The notes beneath the pieces were generated by a model. That model did no database searches and had not been told where the DNA came from. It worked only from the letters and a program-made list of their open reading frames with translations. Position numbers and translations under genes: made by a program. Below are positions 43,367 through 51,388 of a stretch of DNA of 64,000 nucleotides, piece after piece; position 1 is the stretch's first letter, and every line of letters starts with the position of its first letter. The stretch spans positions 9,176,001 to 9,240,000 of the forward strand of contig NZ_CP034463.1 in assembly GCF_003955715.1 (NCBI RefSeq), given 5' to 3'. Source of the DNA: Streptomyces aquilus (GTDB lineage Bacteria; Actinomycetota; Actinomycetes; Streptomycetales; Streptomycetaceae).

Positions 43367-43391
43367 GAATATATCGGCAGCCGATATATTC
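43367..43391. promoter_or_regulatory. 25-bp palindromic PadR operator
   Basis: Arms GAATATATCGGC and GCCGATATATTC flank a single A at 43379. It ends seven bases before the PadR start and also lies in the promoter region of the divergent UvrA-like gene. Low-GC symmetric sites of this kind are classic PadR operators; autoregulation is likely. Confidence 0.8.
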
Positions 43392-43397
43392 AGTTTC

Positions 43398-43775
43398 ATG
43401 GCACCGAGGAACATGACACAGGCGGCGTTCTTCGTCCTGACCGCCCTGGCCGACGAGCCGCGACACGGGTACGGCATCCTGCGCGAGGTCGAGGAACTGT
43501 CCGACGGCACGGTCCAGCTGCGCGTCGGCACGCTGTACGGCGTACTCGACCGGCTCACCGCGGACGGACTGATCGTCCTGGACCGTGAGGAGGTGCAGCA
43601 GGGCCGGCTCCGGCGCTACTACCGCCTCACCGACGAGGGGATGCGGGCCCTCGACGCCGAGGCGGAGCGGATGGCCGCGGGCGCCAGCGCCGCCAAGCAG
43701 CGCATCGCCGAGGGCCGCAAGGCCGGCGGCACCCCGCCCGTCACCGGACCCGGACTCGCGGGAGGCCTCGCATGA
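43398..43775 (+). CDS. PadR-family transcriptional regulator
   Basis: This 125-residue protein has the PadR winged helix (AAFFVLTALADEPRHGYGILREVEELSDGTVQLRVGTLYGVLDRLTADGLI, then QGRLRRYYRLTDEG) and a C-terminal helix for dimerisation. ATG 43398 comes right after the palindrome, so a bound dimer would block both transcription and translation start. The next gene overlaps by ATGA. Its ligand may be a drug or lipid. Confidence 0.95.
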   Translation: MAPRNMTQAAFFVLTALADEPRHGYGILREVEELSDGTVQLRVGTLYGVLDRLTADGLIVLDREEVQQGRLRRYYRLTDEGMRALDAEAERMAAGASAAKQRIAEGRKAGGTPPVTGPGLAGGLA

Positions 43776-44773
43776 CGACCCTGCTCGAAGCGCGCTACCG
43801 CACCGTGCTGCGGCTCCTGCCCGCCTACTACCGCGAGGCCCGCGAGGAGGAGATGGTCGAGGTCTATCTCTGGGACGTCGACCAGGAGACCCAGGACCAG
43901 AGCAGGCCCACCCTCGGCGAGGTCGCCAGCATCGCCGCCCTCGCCGTACGCAGCAGGCTGGCCACCACCGGGGCGCCCCGGCGCTACGCCGTGTTCGGCT
44001 CGGCCGTCCGGAACTTCGCGCTGTACGCCGTACTGCTCCAGGCGGCGGTCATCGTCTCCGACGAGGTCCTGCGGGTCACCTGGTCGGCCACCCGCGGCCC
44101 CCGGGAATGGGACCTGTTCCTGACCGGCTTCACCGGCAGCGGCCCGCTGCCGACCGTCGTCGCGATCGCCGGATGGGTGCTGCCGCTGCTGTGGACGGTC
44201 GGGTTCTTCGCCCTCGTCCACGACCGCCGGCGGCTCGCCCGGGCCGCCGTGCTGCTGGCCGCGCTGCCCTCGCTGTGGCCGCTCATCGAGCCGCTGGTGA
44301 CCGAGTGGCCGATGTCCGCGCCCTATTTCGCCACGGCCAACGCGCTGTTCGCCTGGCTGCCCGCCCTCGCCGTGTGCGCCGCGTACCACCGCGACGCCCC
44401 ATCCGCCGCACTGCCCGTCGGCACTCCCGGCCTCGCCTTTCTGGCCTGCTGTGTCGTCACCGGCGGCTCCGTCGCCCTGCTGCCCACCCTGGCCGACATC
44501 GCCTGGGCGCCCGCCACCTGCTTCGTCCTCGCCGCCCTCGGCTGGCTGCTGCTGCGCACCCGCCGCGCGGAACCGGGCGCCGGCAGCGGGGCGCTGGCCC
44601 TGGCGGTGCTCGGCCTGCTGGTCCTCGCGGTCCGGGCGGCGTCGCTGCTCCTGTGGAGCGGCCTTCCGCTGCCCGCCGTCTACCTCGCCGGCGCGTACGC
44701 CCAGGCGGCCGCGCTGACCCTGCTGGTCCTGGTGCTGGGTGCGGTGGCCAGGCGCGACCTCGCCCCCCGCTGA
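43772..44773 (+). CDS. Polytopic membrane protein coupled to PadR
   Basis: This 333-residue protein starts with a cytoplasmic helix TTLLEARYRTVLRLLPAYYREAREEEMVEVYLWD, common in membrane proteins paired with PadR, and continues with about eight membrane segments. ATG 43772 overlaps the PadR stop. Function unknown; perhaps a membrane sensor or lipid-stress protein under the same operator. Confidence 0.85.
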   Translation: MTTLLEARYRTVLRLLPAYYREAREEEMVEVYLWDVDQETQDQSRPTLGEVASIAALAVRSRLATTGAPRRYAVFGSAVRNFALYAVLLQAAVIVSDEVLRVTWSATRGPREWDLFLTGFTGSGPLPTVVAIAGWVLPLLWTVGFFALVHDRRRLARAAVLLAALPSLWPLIEPLVTEWPMSAPYFATANALFAWLPALAVCAAYHRDAPSAALPVGTPGLAFLACCVVTGGSVALLPTLADIAWAPATCFVLAALGWLLLRTRRAEPGAGSGALALAVLGLLVLAVRAASLLLWSGLPLPAVYLAGAYAQAAALTLLVLVLGAVARRDLAPR

Positions 44774-44791
44774 CGGGGCCGCGCCGCGCGC

Positions 44792-45295
44792 TCAGCTGTG
44801 GAACTTGATGTAACCGTTGCCGTCCGGGTCGGACCCGCTCTTGGTGTAGGAGTGGACGTCGGCCCGGCTGCCGGCCGGCTTGAACAGGTAGATCGTGTCC
44901 TTGTCGTTGTTCCACAGGAAGTTGCAGTTGTCGCGGTACACGACGTTCTTCGCGTCCGAGTCGGTGCCGTGGCCGCCGCGCAGCTTCACGTAGTCACCGG
45001 GCTGGAGGTAGTGGTTCGCGGTGAACTCGAAGTGGTTCCCGGCCGCGTCCTCGACCCAGTACCCCTTGAGGTTCACGGTCTTGGTCGACGAGTAGTTCTT
45101 GATCGTCACGTACTCCTCGTCGGTGTTCCCGGTGGCGCAGTTGTTGGAGTCACGGCCGGGCGCGTCGTACTGGACGCCGCGGATCTTCAGCGCGGACGTG
45201 TACTCGGTGGCCTGCGCGGGCACGGCGGTGAGCGCTATGAGCGTCCCGGCGGCGGTGGCGGCAGCGGCCGTGGTGGCGGCCAGACGTATCCGCAT
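44792..45295 (-). CDS. Secreted lamin-tail-domain protein
   Basis: This 167-residue exported protein has a signal peptide of about 29 residues (basic start, Ala/Thr-rich core, cleavage near AQATE), then a lamin tail domain: KIRGVQYDAPGRDSNNCATGNTDEEYVTIKNYSS, LKGYWVEDAAGNHFEF and LQPGDYVKLRGGHGTD, with two Cys likely paired. Such domains bind ligands or partners outside the cell. ATG 45295. Monocistronic. Confidence 0.9.
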   Translation of the reverse strand: MRIRLAATTAAAATAAGTLIALTAVPAQATEYTSALKIRGVQYDAPGRDSNNCATGNTDEEYVTIKNYSSTKTVNLKGYWVEDAAGNHFEFTANHYLQPGDYVKLRGGHGTDSDAKNVVYRDNCNFLWNNDKDTIYLFKPAGSRADVHSYTKSGSDPDGNGYIKFHS

Positions 45296-45391
45296 GAGAA
45301 AGCCCCCCTTGTGATGGTTCGGTGAAGAAGAACCTGGAGCGTATACAACCTTCTTGCGCGGTCACGGCCGATTCCCCGAACTGTGACCACG

Positions 45392-46357
45392 TCAGTGCGG
45401 GTAGGCACGCGGCGGCCGCTGTCGGGGCAGTGCGTCGCGGAACTCCGCGATGACGGAGTGGACCTGGCGCATCAGCGCGGTGTCCTCCAGCCGGTCGAGG
45501 TAGAGGTTGCGGCGGGCCAGGGCGGGCGCGTCCACGCAGAAGTACAGGGACATCAGCGGGTTGATGAACAGCTCGCTGCCCCGGGTGCGTTCGGTGAAGC
45601 GCACATCTCCGAAGTCGCCGCGCACGGCCGCCGCGACGGAGCCGTTGACGATGCTCGGATGGTCCGGCGTGCACTCCTGGGCGTGCGCCACAGCGTCCAG
45701 GTACAGGGCGCCCTCGCGGCTCTCGCGCGGCAGCGAGAAGGCGCCCAGGTAACCGCCCTCGCGGTCCAGCGCGGCCAGGTTCTCCAGGACCAGGGAGTGG
45801 TTCACGCCGTGATGCGCGTCCACCCCGAACCCCAGGCAGGCGACCAGTCGTTCGGGTACGTCGTCCAGTCCGGCCACCGCCGCCAGGCTCGCCATGTCCT
45901 CCTCCGGGGTGCCGAGCCCGTGCTCGTCGCCGCGCAGCAGGATGTCGGTGCCGCCGTCCACCAGCACGATCGCGTCCACCGGGCCCAGGTGGTCGAGGAG
46001 CGTGCGATAGGCGGCCCGCAGCGGGGCCACCCCGATGAGCGGGAAGGCGTACACCGTCGCGGGCAGGCCCCGCCGCTCCAGCCAGCGGGCGAGGGTGCGC
46101 TCGGGGAAGTAGTCGCCGCGGGCGGCGGTGTCGGGGCGAACGGCCGCGACGTCCTGGTCGAGCCACGCGTCCAGGTCCAGGCCGTAGAGGTCCGCGAACG
46201 ACAGGTTGGCCAGGTGCACCTCCTTCCCGGCGGCCTGGAGGGCGAGCGCCAGCGGCAGACCGGCGTAGACGTCGAAACCGCCGCCCGCGCCCGCGACGAG
46301 AACCCGCCGCGCGTCGCGCAGCCGGGTGAAGAGGGCAGGCTCGTGGAGGGAGAACAT
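45392..46357 (-). CDS. DUF1152-domain protein
   Basis: This 321-residue cytoplasmic protein belongs to DUF1152: RRVLVAGAGGGFDVYAGLPLALALQAAGKEVHLANLSF at the N-terminus and VDAIVLVDGGTDILLRGDEHGLGTPEEDMASL in the middle. The glycine-rich start and second acidic loop suggest a nucleotide- or sugar-binding Rossmann-like fold. Function unknown. ATG 46357. The divergent GNAT gene shares the promoter region, which contains a CebR-type box. Confidence 0.9.
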   Translation of the reverse strand: MFSLHEPALFTRLRDARRVLVAGAGGGFDVYAGLPLALALQAAGKEVHLANLSFADLYGLDLDAWLDQDVAAVRPDTAARGDYFPERTLARWLERRGLPATVYAFPLIGVAPLRAAYRTLLDHLGPVDAIVLVDGGTDILLRGDEHGLGTPEEDMASLAAVAGLDDVPERLVACLGFGVDAHHGVNHSLVLENLAALDREGGYLGAFSLPRESREGALYLDAVAHAQECTPDHPSIVNGSVAAAVRGDFGDVRFTERTRGSELFINPLMSLYFCVDAPALARRNLYLDRLEDTALMRQVHSVIAEFRDALPRQRPPRAYPH

Positions 46358-46417
46358 CGCAGGACGCTAACAGGCGATCTTCCGCCCCCGGCGGGCGTGT
46401 TGGGGCCGGAAGGCTTG

Positions 46418-46431
46418 TGGGAGCGCTCCCA
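46418..46431. promoter_or_regulatory. Perfect CebR-type operator TGGGAGCGCTCCCA
   Basis: This perfect 14-bp palindrome is identical to the site I know for the streptomycete cellulose-utilisation repressor CebR. It lies 18 bases before the GNAT start and 60 bases upstream of the divergent DUF1152 gene. Neither is a cellulolytic gene and no cebR is nearby. Confidence 0.75.
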
Positions 46432-46449
46432 ACAGGTCAGGATGCTGCG

Positions 46450-47082
46450 ATGACTTCGCCAGCAGTGATCCGCCGGTACCGCCCCGGCGACCGGGCCGCC
46501 CTCGACGACATCTGCATCCGCACCGCCCACAACGGCCTGGACGCCAGGCCGGTTTACGCCGACCCCGCCATCCTCCCGGCGATCTTCGCGCAGCCGTACG
46601 CCGAACTGGAGCCGGACCTCGCCTTCGTGCTCGACGACGGTCGGGGACAGGCCGTCGGCTACATCCTCGGCGTCGCCGACACCCCCCGCTTCGCCGCGGA
46701 GTTCCGCACCAAGTGGCTCCCGCTCGTCGCCGACCGGTACCCGGAGGGCAGCGCCGCCCCCGGCACCCCGGACGAGCTGATGATCCGGCTCCTGCACGAC
46801 CCCGAGCGGATGATCGTCCCCGAACTCGCCGCATACCCGGCCCACTTGCACATCGACCTGCTCCCCGAGTGGCAGGGCCGCGGACACGGCAGGGAGCTGA
46901 TGCGCACGCTCCTGACGGCCCTGCGGGACCGCGGGATTCCGGCGGTCCACCTGGTCATGGCGACGGCCAACGTCCCGGCCCGCGCCTTCTACGACCGGCT
47001 GGGCTTCCGGGAGATCCCGGTACCGGACATGGAGTCGGTCGCCTGCCTGGGGCGTACGACCGGGGATCTCGACCAGCTGTAG
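46450..47082 (+). CDS. GNAT-family N-acetyltransferase
   Basis: This 210-residue acetyltransferase has AHLHIDLLPEWQGRGHGRELMRTLLTALRDRG, with the Q-G-R-G-H-G acetyl-CoA loop, and ATANVPARAFYDRLGFREI. The layout resembles the GNAT domain found fused to hexosaminidase-type enzymes, so an amino-sugar substrate is possible. ATG 46450 has CAGGA upstream; a GTG at 46417 would overlap the operator. Cellobiose-linked control through the CebR box is inferred. Confidence 0.88.
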   Translation: MTSPAVIRRYRPGDRAALDDICIRTAHNGLDARPVYADPAILPAIFAQPYAELEPDLAFVLDDGRGQAVGYILGVADTPRFAAEFRTKWLPLVADRYPEGSAAPGTPDELMIRLLHDPERMIVPELAAYPAHLHIDLLPEWQGRGHGRELMRTLLTALRDRGIPAVHLVMATANVPARAFYDRLGFREIPVPDMESVACLGRTTGDLDQL

Positions 47083-47108
47083 ACGTCCCTCTATTACGAT
47101 GGCCATCG

Positions 47109-47130
47109 AAGTTCGACGCGCGTCGAACTT
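47109..47130. promoter_or_regulatory. 22-bp perfect palindrome before quinone oxidoreductase
   Basis: Arms AAGTTCGACGC and GCGTCGAACTT meet without spacer, 27 bases before the ATG. A TATTAC -10-like element is just upstream, so a bound repressor would cover the start of transcription. No regulator gene is adjacent. Confidence 0.65.
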
Positions 47131-47157
47131 GTATGCCCGGTCGAAGGGGGAAGAGCC

Positions 47158-48159
47158 ATGGTCAGGACGGTGCGGTTCCACGAGGTCGGCGGGCCCGAGG
47201 TGCTCCGGCTCGAAGAGGTTCCGGTCGGCGAGCCCGGCCCGGGCGAACTGCTCATCCGGGTGGACGCGATCGGCCTCAACCGGGCCGAGGTGCTGTTCCG
47301 CGGCGGCCACTACATCGAGCCCGTCAAGGAGTTCCCCGCCCGCCTCGGCACCGAGGCCGCCGGCGTCGTCGAGGCCCTCGGCCCCGGCGTGACGGGCTTC
47401 GCGGCCGGGCAACCGGTCAGCGTGGTGCCCGCGTTCTCGATGAACGAGTACGGCGTCTACGCCGAGCGCGCGATCGTCCCCGCCCGGGCGGTCCTGAGCC
47501 GCCCCGAAGGGCTCGACGCGGTGGCGGGGGCCGCCGTGTGGATGCCGTACGTGACGGCGTACGGGGCACTGGTGGAGGTCGGCGGGATGCGGGCCGGGGA
47601 CACGGTCGTCCTGACGGCCGCCTCCAGCAGCGTCGGCCTGGCCGCGATCCAGGTCGCCCGCAGCGTCGGCGCCGTCCCCGTCGCCACGACGCGCACCCGC
47701 GCCAAGGCGGCGGCGCTGCGGAAGGCGGGCGCGGCCGACGTGATCGTGACCGAGGAGGAGGACGTCACCGAACGCGTCCTCGACCGCACGGCCGGGCGTG
47801 GCGCCGAGTTCGTCTTCGACGCCGTGGCCGGCCCCGGGGTGGTCGGCCTGGCCCGGGCGGTCGCTCCTGGCGGCACGCTGCTGCTGTACGGGGCGCTCAG
47901 CGGGCAGCCGACCCCGTACCCGGGCTTCGACCTGGGCATGCCCGCCCTGAACATGCGGACGTACACCCTCCACGAGACGACCCGCGATCCCGAACGGCTG
48001 CGCCGCGCCGAGGCGTTCGTCGCGTCCGGGCTGCGCACGGGAGTCTTCGCGCCGGTCGTCGACCGGACCTTCGCCCTGGAGGACATCGCCGAGGCGCACC
48101 GCTACATGGAGGCGGGCTCACAGATCGGGAAGATCGTCGTCACCGTCGACCACCGCTGA
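47158..48159 (+). CDS. Zinc-independent quinone oxidoreductase-like MDR dehydrogenase
   Basis: This 333-residue member of the medium-chain dehydrogenase superfamily has PGELLIRVDAIGLNRAEVLFR, the NADPH site VVLTAASSSVGLAAIQVARSVGA and no structural-zinc cysteine cluster, as in quinone reductases. It probably reduces quinones or enones. ATG 47158. A strong bidirectional hairpin follows. Confidence 0.9.
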   Translation: MVRTVRFHEVGGPEVLRLEEVPVGEPGPGELLIRVDAIGLNRAEVLFRGGHYIEPVKEFPARLGTEAAGVVEALGPGVTGFAAGQPVSVVPAFSMNEYGVYAERAIVPARAVLSRPEGLDAVAGAAVWMPYVTAYGALVEVGGMRAGDTVVLTAASSSVGLAAIQVARSVGAVPVATTRTRAKAAALRKAGAADVIVTEEEDVTERVLDRTAGRGAEFVFDAVAGPGVVGLARAVAPGGTLLLYGALSGQPTPYPGFDLGMPALNMRTYTLHETTRDPERLRRAEAFVASGLRTGVFAPVVDRTFALEDIAEAHRYMEAGSQIGKIVVTVDHR

Positions 48160-48163
48160 ACGC

Positions 48164-48201
48164 GCGAAGGGGCCGGGGAGCGCACCTCCCGGCCCCTTCG
48201 C
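48164..48201. terminator. 14-bp perfect bidirectional hairpin terminator
   Basis: Positions 48164-48177 and 48188-48201 form a 14-bp stem with loop of 10 between the convergent quinone reductase and FprA-like genes. Confidence 0.8.
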
Positions 48202-48220
48202 CTCGCCCACGGCAACTCGC

Positions 48221-49585
48221 TCAGGCGCCGCTGGCCTTGAGCATGTCCTCGCGCTCGACGATCTTCACGCGCTCGCGGCCCTGCGGCTCGCCCAGCGCCT
48301 TCTCGGCGGCGTCCAGCTGGTACCAGCCCTCCCAGGTGGTGAAGCGGATCTCGCGCTCGGCGAGGAACTCCTCCACGGCCTCGGGGGCGGGTGAAGCCGG
48401 CGTCTGGAGACGCTCGTTGGCGAAGTCGTCCAGGAGGTTGGCGACCGTCTCGTTGGCGTCGCCCTTGGTGTGGCCGATGAGACCCACCGGGCCACGCCGG
48501 ATCCAGCCGGTCACGTACGTCGACGGGAAGTGCTCGCCGTTCTCCTGGAGGACCCGGCCGCCCTCGTCCGGGACGGTGCCCGAGTCGATGTCCCAGGGCA
48601 GCTTGGGCAGCTTGTCGGAGAGGTAACCGACCGCGCGGTAGACCGCGTCGACGTCCCAGTCGGTGAACTGGCCGGTGCCCTTGACGTTGCCGGTGCCGTC
48701 CAGCTCGGTGCGCTCGGTGCGCAGGCCGACGACCTTGCCGTCCTCGCCGAGGATCTCGGTCGGGGACTCGAAGAAGTGCAGGAAGAGCTTGTGCGGGCGG
48801 TCGCCGACGTCGCGGATCGCCCAGTTCTCCAGGGTCTTGGCGACCATGTCGACCTGCTTGTTGCCCCGGCGCTCGGCGATCGAGCCCTCGTCGTAGTCGA
48901 TGTCCTCGGGGTTGACGATGACCTCGATGTTGGGCGAGTGGTCCAGCTCGCGCAGCTCCATCGGGGAGAACTTCGCCTGCGCCGGGCCACGGCGGCCGAA
49001 CACGTGTATTTCGACGGCCTTGTTCGCCTTCAGGCCCTCGTAGACGTTCGGCGGGATCTCCGTCGGCAGCAGCTCGTCCGCCGTCTTCGCGAGGATGCGG
49101 GAGATGTCGAGGGCCACGTTGCCCACGCCCAGGACGGCGACCTTCTCCGCCTCCAGCGGCCAGGTGCGCGGGACGTCCGGGTGGCCGTCGTACCAGGAGG
49201 CGAAGTCGGCGGCGCCGTAGGAGCCGTCGAGCTCGACACCCGGGATCTTCAGCTCGCGGTCCGCCATGGCGCCGGTCGAGAAGATCACCGCGTCGTAGAA
49301 GGCGCGCAGGTCGTCCAGGTGGAGGTCCGTGCCGTAGTCCACGTTGCCGAAGAGGCGGACCTGCGGCTTGTCGAGGACCTGGTGGAGGGCCTTGACGATG
49401 CCCTTGATGCGGGGGTGGTCGGGGGCGACGCCGTACCGGATCAGCCCGAACGGGGCGGGCATCCGCTCGAAGAGGTCGATGGACACACCGGGCTCGGCGG
49501 CCACGTCGGACTTGAGCAGAGCGTCGGCGGCGTAGATGCCGGCCGGGCCGGCGCCGACGATGGCTACCCGCAGGGGGCGGGGCAT
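48221..49585 (-). CDS. fprA: Ferredoxin-NADP+ reductase, adrenodoxin-reductase type
   Basis: This 454-residue flavoprotein has FAD site RVAIVGAGPAGIYAADALL, the FPGLIRYGVAPDHPRIK-like strand, NADP site KVAVLGVGNVALDISRIL, RRGPAQAKFSPMELREL and the late GWIRRGPVGLIGHTKGDANETVANLL. It resembles mycobacterial FprA and passes electrons from NADPH to ferredoxins for P450s or other partners. ATG 49585 follows GAAGGGAAC. An iron-box-like element lies upstream. Confidence 0.93.
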   Translation of the reverse strand: MPRPLRVAIVGAGPAGIYAADALLKSDVAAEPGVSIDLFERMPAPFGLIRYGVAPDHPRIKGIVKALHQVLDKPQVRLFGNVDYGTDLHLDDLRAFYDAVIFSTGAMADRELKIPGVELDGSYGAADFASWYDGHPDVPRTWPLEAEKVAVLGVGNVALDISRILAKTADELLPTEIPPNVYEGLKANKAVEIHVFGRRGPAQAKFSPMELRELDHSPNIEVIVNPEDIDYDEGSIAERRGNKQVDMVAKTLENWAIRDVGDRPHKLFLHFFESPTEILGEDGKVVGLRTERTELDGTGNVKGTGQFTDWDVDAVYRAVGYLSDKLPKLPWDIDSGTVPDEGGRVLQENGEHFPSTYVTGWIRRGPVGLIGHTKGDANETVANLLDDFANERLQTPASPAPEAVEEFLAEREIRFTTWEGWYQLDAAEKALGEPQGRERVKIVEREDMLKASGA

Positions 49586-49635
49586 GATCAGGTTCCCTTC
49601 GAGAGGCGACAAGCGATCTCGACGGGAAGCCTAAA

Positions 49636-49651
49636 CTAAGGCAAGCCTAAG
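49636..49651 (-). promoter_or_regulatory. DmdR/IdeR-like iron box
   Basis: CTAAGGCAAGCCTAAG, preceded by GCCTAAA, has the TAAGG/GCCTAA character of actinobacterial iron boxes recognised by DmdR1/IdeR. It lies 50 bases upstream of the ferredoxin reductase gene, where iron control makes sense. The match is partial. Confidence 0.45.
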
Positions 49652-49670
49652 CTGGTACGCGGGTCCGATC

Positions 49671-49695
49671 TATGAGCTCATAAAGCTGCTTTATG
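49671..49695. promoter_or_regulatory. Overlapping palindromes between FprA and ECF sigma genes
   Basis: TATGAGCTCATA (49671-49682) overlaps CATAAAGCTGCTTTATG (49679-49695, 8+1+8). The AT-rich symmetric pair lies midway between the divergent genes, about 100 bases before the sigma factor start. Regulator unknown. Confidence 0.5.
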
Positions 49696-49797
49696 GGCCG
49701 GACGGGCCGTGCGAGCACTCTCTCATGCGGCGCGGGAACCCGATCACGGGCATCGGCCAACAGCAGTCGACCATGCCCGTGACCACGAGGGGACCGC

Positions 49798-50454
49798 ATG
49801 AAACCGACAGGCGATGCGTATGTCGAGGAGTGCCCTGCCGTCGCCTCCGACGACGTGCTCTCCGACGCCTCGGTCGTCGAACGGTCCTGGGAGGAACCCG
49901 ACGCGTTCGAGCTCCTCTTCCACCGGTACGCCGACGACATCCACCGGTACGTGTCCCGGCGGCTCGGCACCGAGACCGCCGACGACCTCATGGCCGAGAC
50001 CTTCGTCGTCGCGTTCCAGCAGCGCCGCCGCTACGACCTGACGCGACCGCACGCCCGCCCGTGGCTGTACGGGATCGTCACCAACCTCGTCGGCCAGCAC
50101 CGGCGTGCCGAGGCGCGCCGGCTCAGGGCGCTCGCGCGTGCCGCCGCGACGGGGACCGCGGACGGCGACGGCGGCGAGACCCTGGCGGACCGCGTGACGG
50201 CCCGGGTGGGCGCCGAGCGCACCCGGGCCGAACTGGCGGGCGCCCTCGCCACGTTGCCCGCCCGCTACCGGGACGTACTGCTGGTGATCGCCTGGGGCGA
50301 CCTCGACTACGCGGAGGCCGCGGAGGCGCTCGGCGTACCGGTGGGCACGGTGCGTTCACGACTGCACCGGGCGCGGGCCGGACTGCGTGCGGCGCTGGGC
50401 GGTTCCGATCCCACAGCCCCGCACGACGACACCGAGGAGACCGACCGTGGATGA
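49798..50454 (+). CDS. ECF-subfamily RNA polymerase sigma factor
   Basis: This 218-residue sigma factor has region 2 (FELLFHRYADDIHRYVSRRL; TADDLMAETFVVAFQQRRRYD) and region 4 (LATLPARYRDVLLVIAWGDLDYAEAAEALGVPVGTVRSRLHRARAGL). It belongs to the group usually followed by a CU044_5270-type gene. ATG 49798 follows a GAGGGG-like site. The next gene overlaps its end by eight bases, so the products are translationally linked. Confidence 0.93.
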   Translation: MKPTGDAYVEECPAVASDDVLSDASVVERSWEEPDAFELLFHRYADDIHRYVSRRLGTETADDLMAETFVVAFQQRRRYDLTRPHARPWLYGIVTNLVGQHRRAEARRLRALARAAATGTADGDGGETLADRVTARVGAERTRAELAGALATLPARYRDVLLVIAWGDLDYAEAAEALGVPVGTVRSRLHRARAGLRAALGGSDPTAPHDDTEETDRG

Positions 50455-51370
50455 CCTCACCGCCGTACGCGAACTGGCGGCCGACGTGCCACCGCCCACC
50501 GACGAGGCCCGCTCCGCCGCCCGGGCCCGCCTGCGTCGCGCCGTCGTCCAGGAGGGCCGCCCGGGCGCGCTGCTGTCGCGGCGTCTGATGTTCCGGGTCG
50601 CCGTCGCCGGGACGGCCGCTGCGGCCGTCGCGGGCGGGGTGGTCGTCGCCACCCGGAGCGAGCGGGACCCCGACAGTCCGCGGATGGCCACCCTCAGTGC
50701 GGCTGAAGTGCTGCACCGGGCCGCGGACCGGTCACGGGCCGACGCAACGGGCCTGCCGGTCCCGCGCGGCGACCAGTACTTCTACACCAGGACGCGCACC
50801 GTCCGGACCTACGACAAGGGCGGGAAGGTGCGCACCTGGACGGACGAGAGCTGGACCTCGGTGGACGGCTCCAGGCCCTCCAGGCGCCAGGAGTACGGCA
50901 AGGTCCACATCGACCCTCCGCTGGGCGAGGACGAGGTCAGGTGGCCGCCGACCGCGTACACCGCCCTGGCGAAGTGGCCGACGGACCCGGCTGAGCTCCT
51001 TGACCGGCTGCGGATGGGCGGGGCCGCGGACGAGCACGCGTTCATGAACGCCGTCCAGCTCTTCGTGGTACCCCGGGCCATGCCGCCCGGACTGGAGGCC
51101 GCCACCTTCGAGGCCGTGGCGCGGATTCCGGGCATCCGGATCGACCGGCGCGTCGTGGACGCACTGGGCCGCAGGGGTGTCGCCGTCGCCCACCCGAAGT
51201 TCGACTTCGCGTTCGTCTTCGAGGCCCAGGGCTACGGCTTCGTGGGGCTGAGTCTGAAGGGCAGCACCGGGTACCTGGTCGACGGCCGGATGAAGTATCG
51301 CGACCCGTACGACGAGGAGCGGGCCCGGCAGGAGACGGGCGTTGTCGACCGCATCGGACAACGCCCGTAG
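50447..51370 (+). CDS. CU044_5270-family protein, probable anti-sigma partner
   Basis: This 307-residue protein has an acidic/Ala-rich cytoplasmic N-terminal region, one membrane segment (RLMFRVAVAGTAAAAVAGGVVVATR) and an extracellular domain with LHRAADRSRADATGLPVPRGDQYFYTRTR, typical of CU044_5270 proteins. These are encoded after ECF sigma genes and are thought to regulate them from the membrane. GTG 50447 lies within the sigma gene. Confidence 0.85.
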   Translation: MDDLTAVRELAADVPPPTDEARSAARARLRRAVVQEGRPGALLSRRLMFRVAVAGTAAAAVAGGVVVATRSERDPDSPRMATLSAAEVLHRAADRSRADATGLPVPRGDQYFYTRTRTVRTYDKGGKVRTWTDESWTSVDGSRPSRRQEYGKVHIDPPLGEDEVRWPPTAYTALAKWPTDPAELLDRLRMGGAADEHAFMNAVQLFVVPRAMPPGLEAATFEAVARIPGIRIDRRVVDALGRRGVAVAHPKFDFAFVFEAQGYGFVGLSLKGSTGYLVDGRMKYRDPYDEERARQETGVVDRIGQRP

Positions 51371-51388
51371 GCGACTGCCGGCTCCCGG

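Noticed and set aside
40450..43416. 988-codon plus-strand frame opposite the UvrA-like gene
   Set aside because: It is the reverse-strand reading of a gene with intact Walker and signature motifs.
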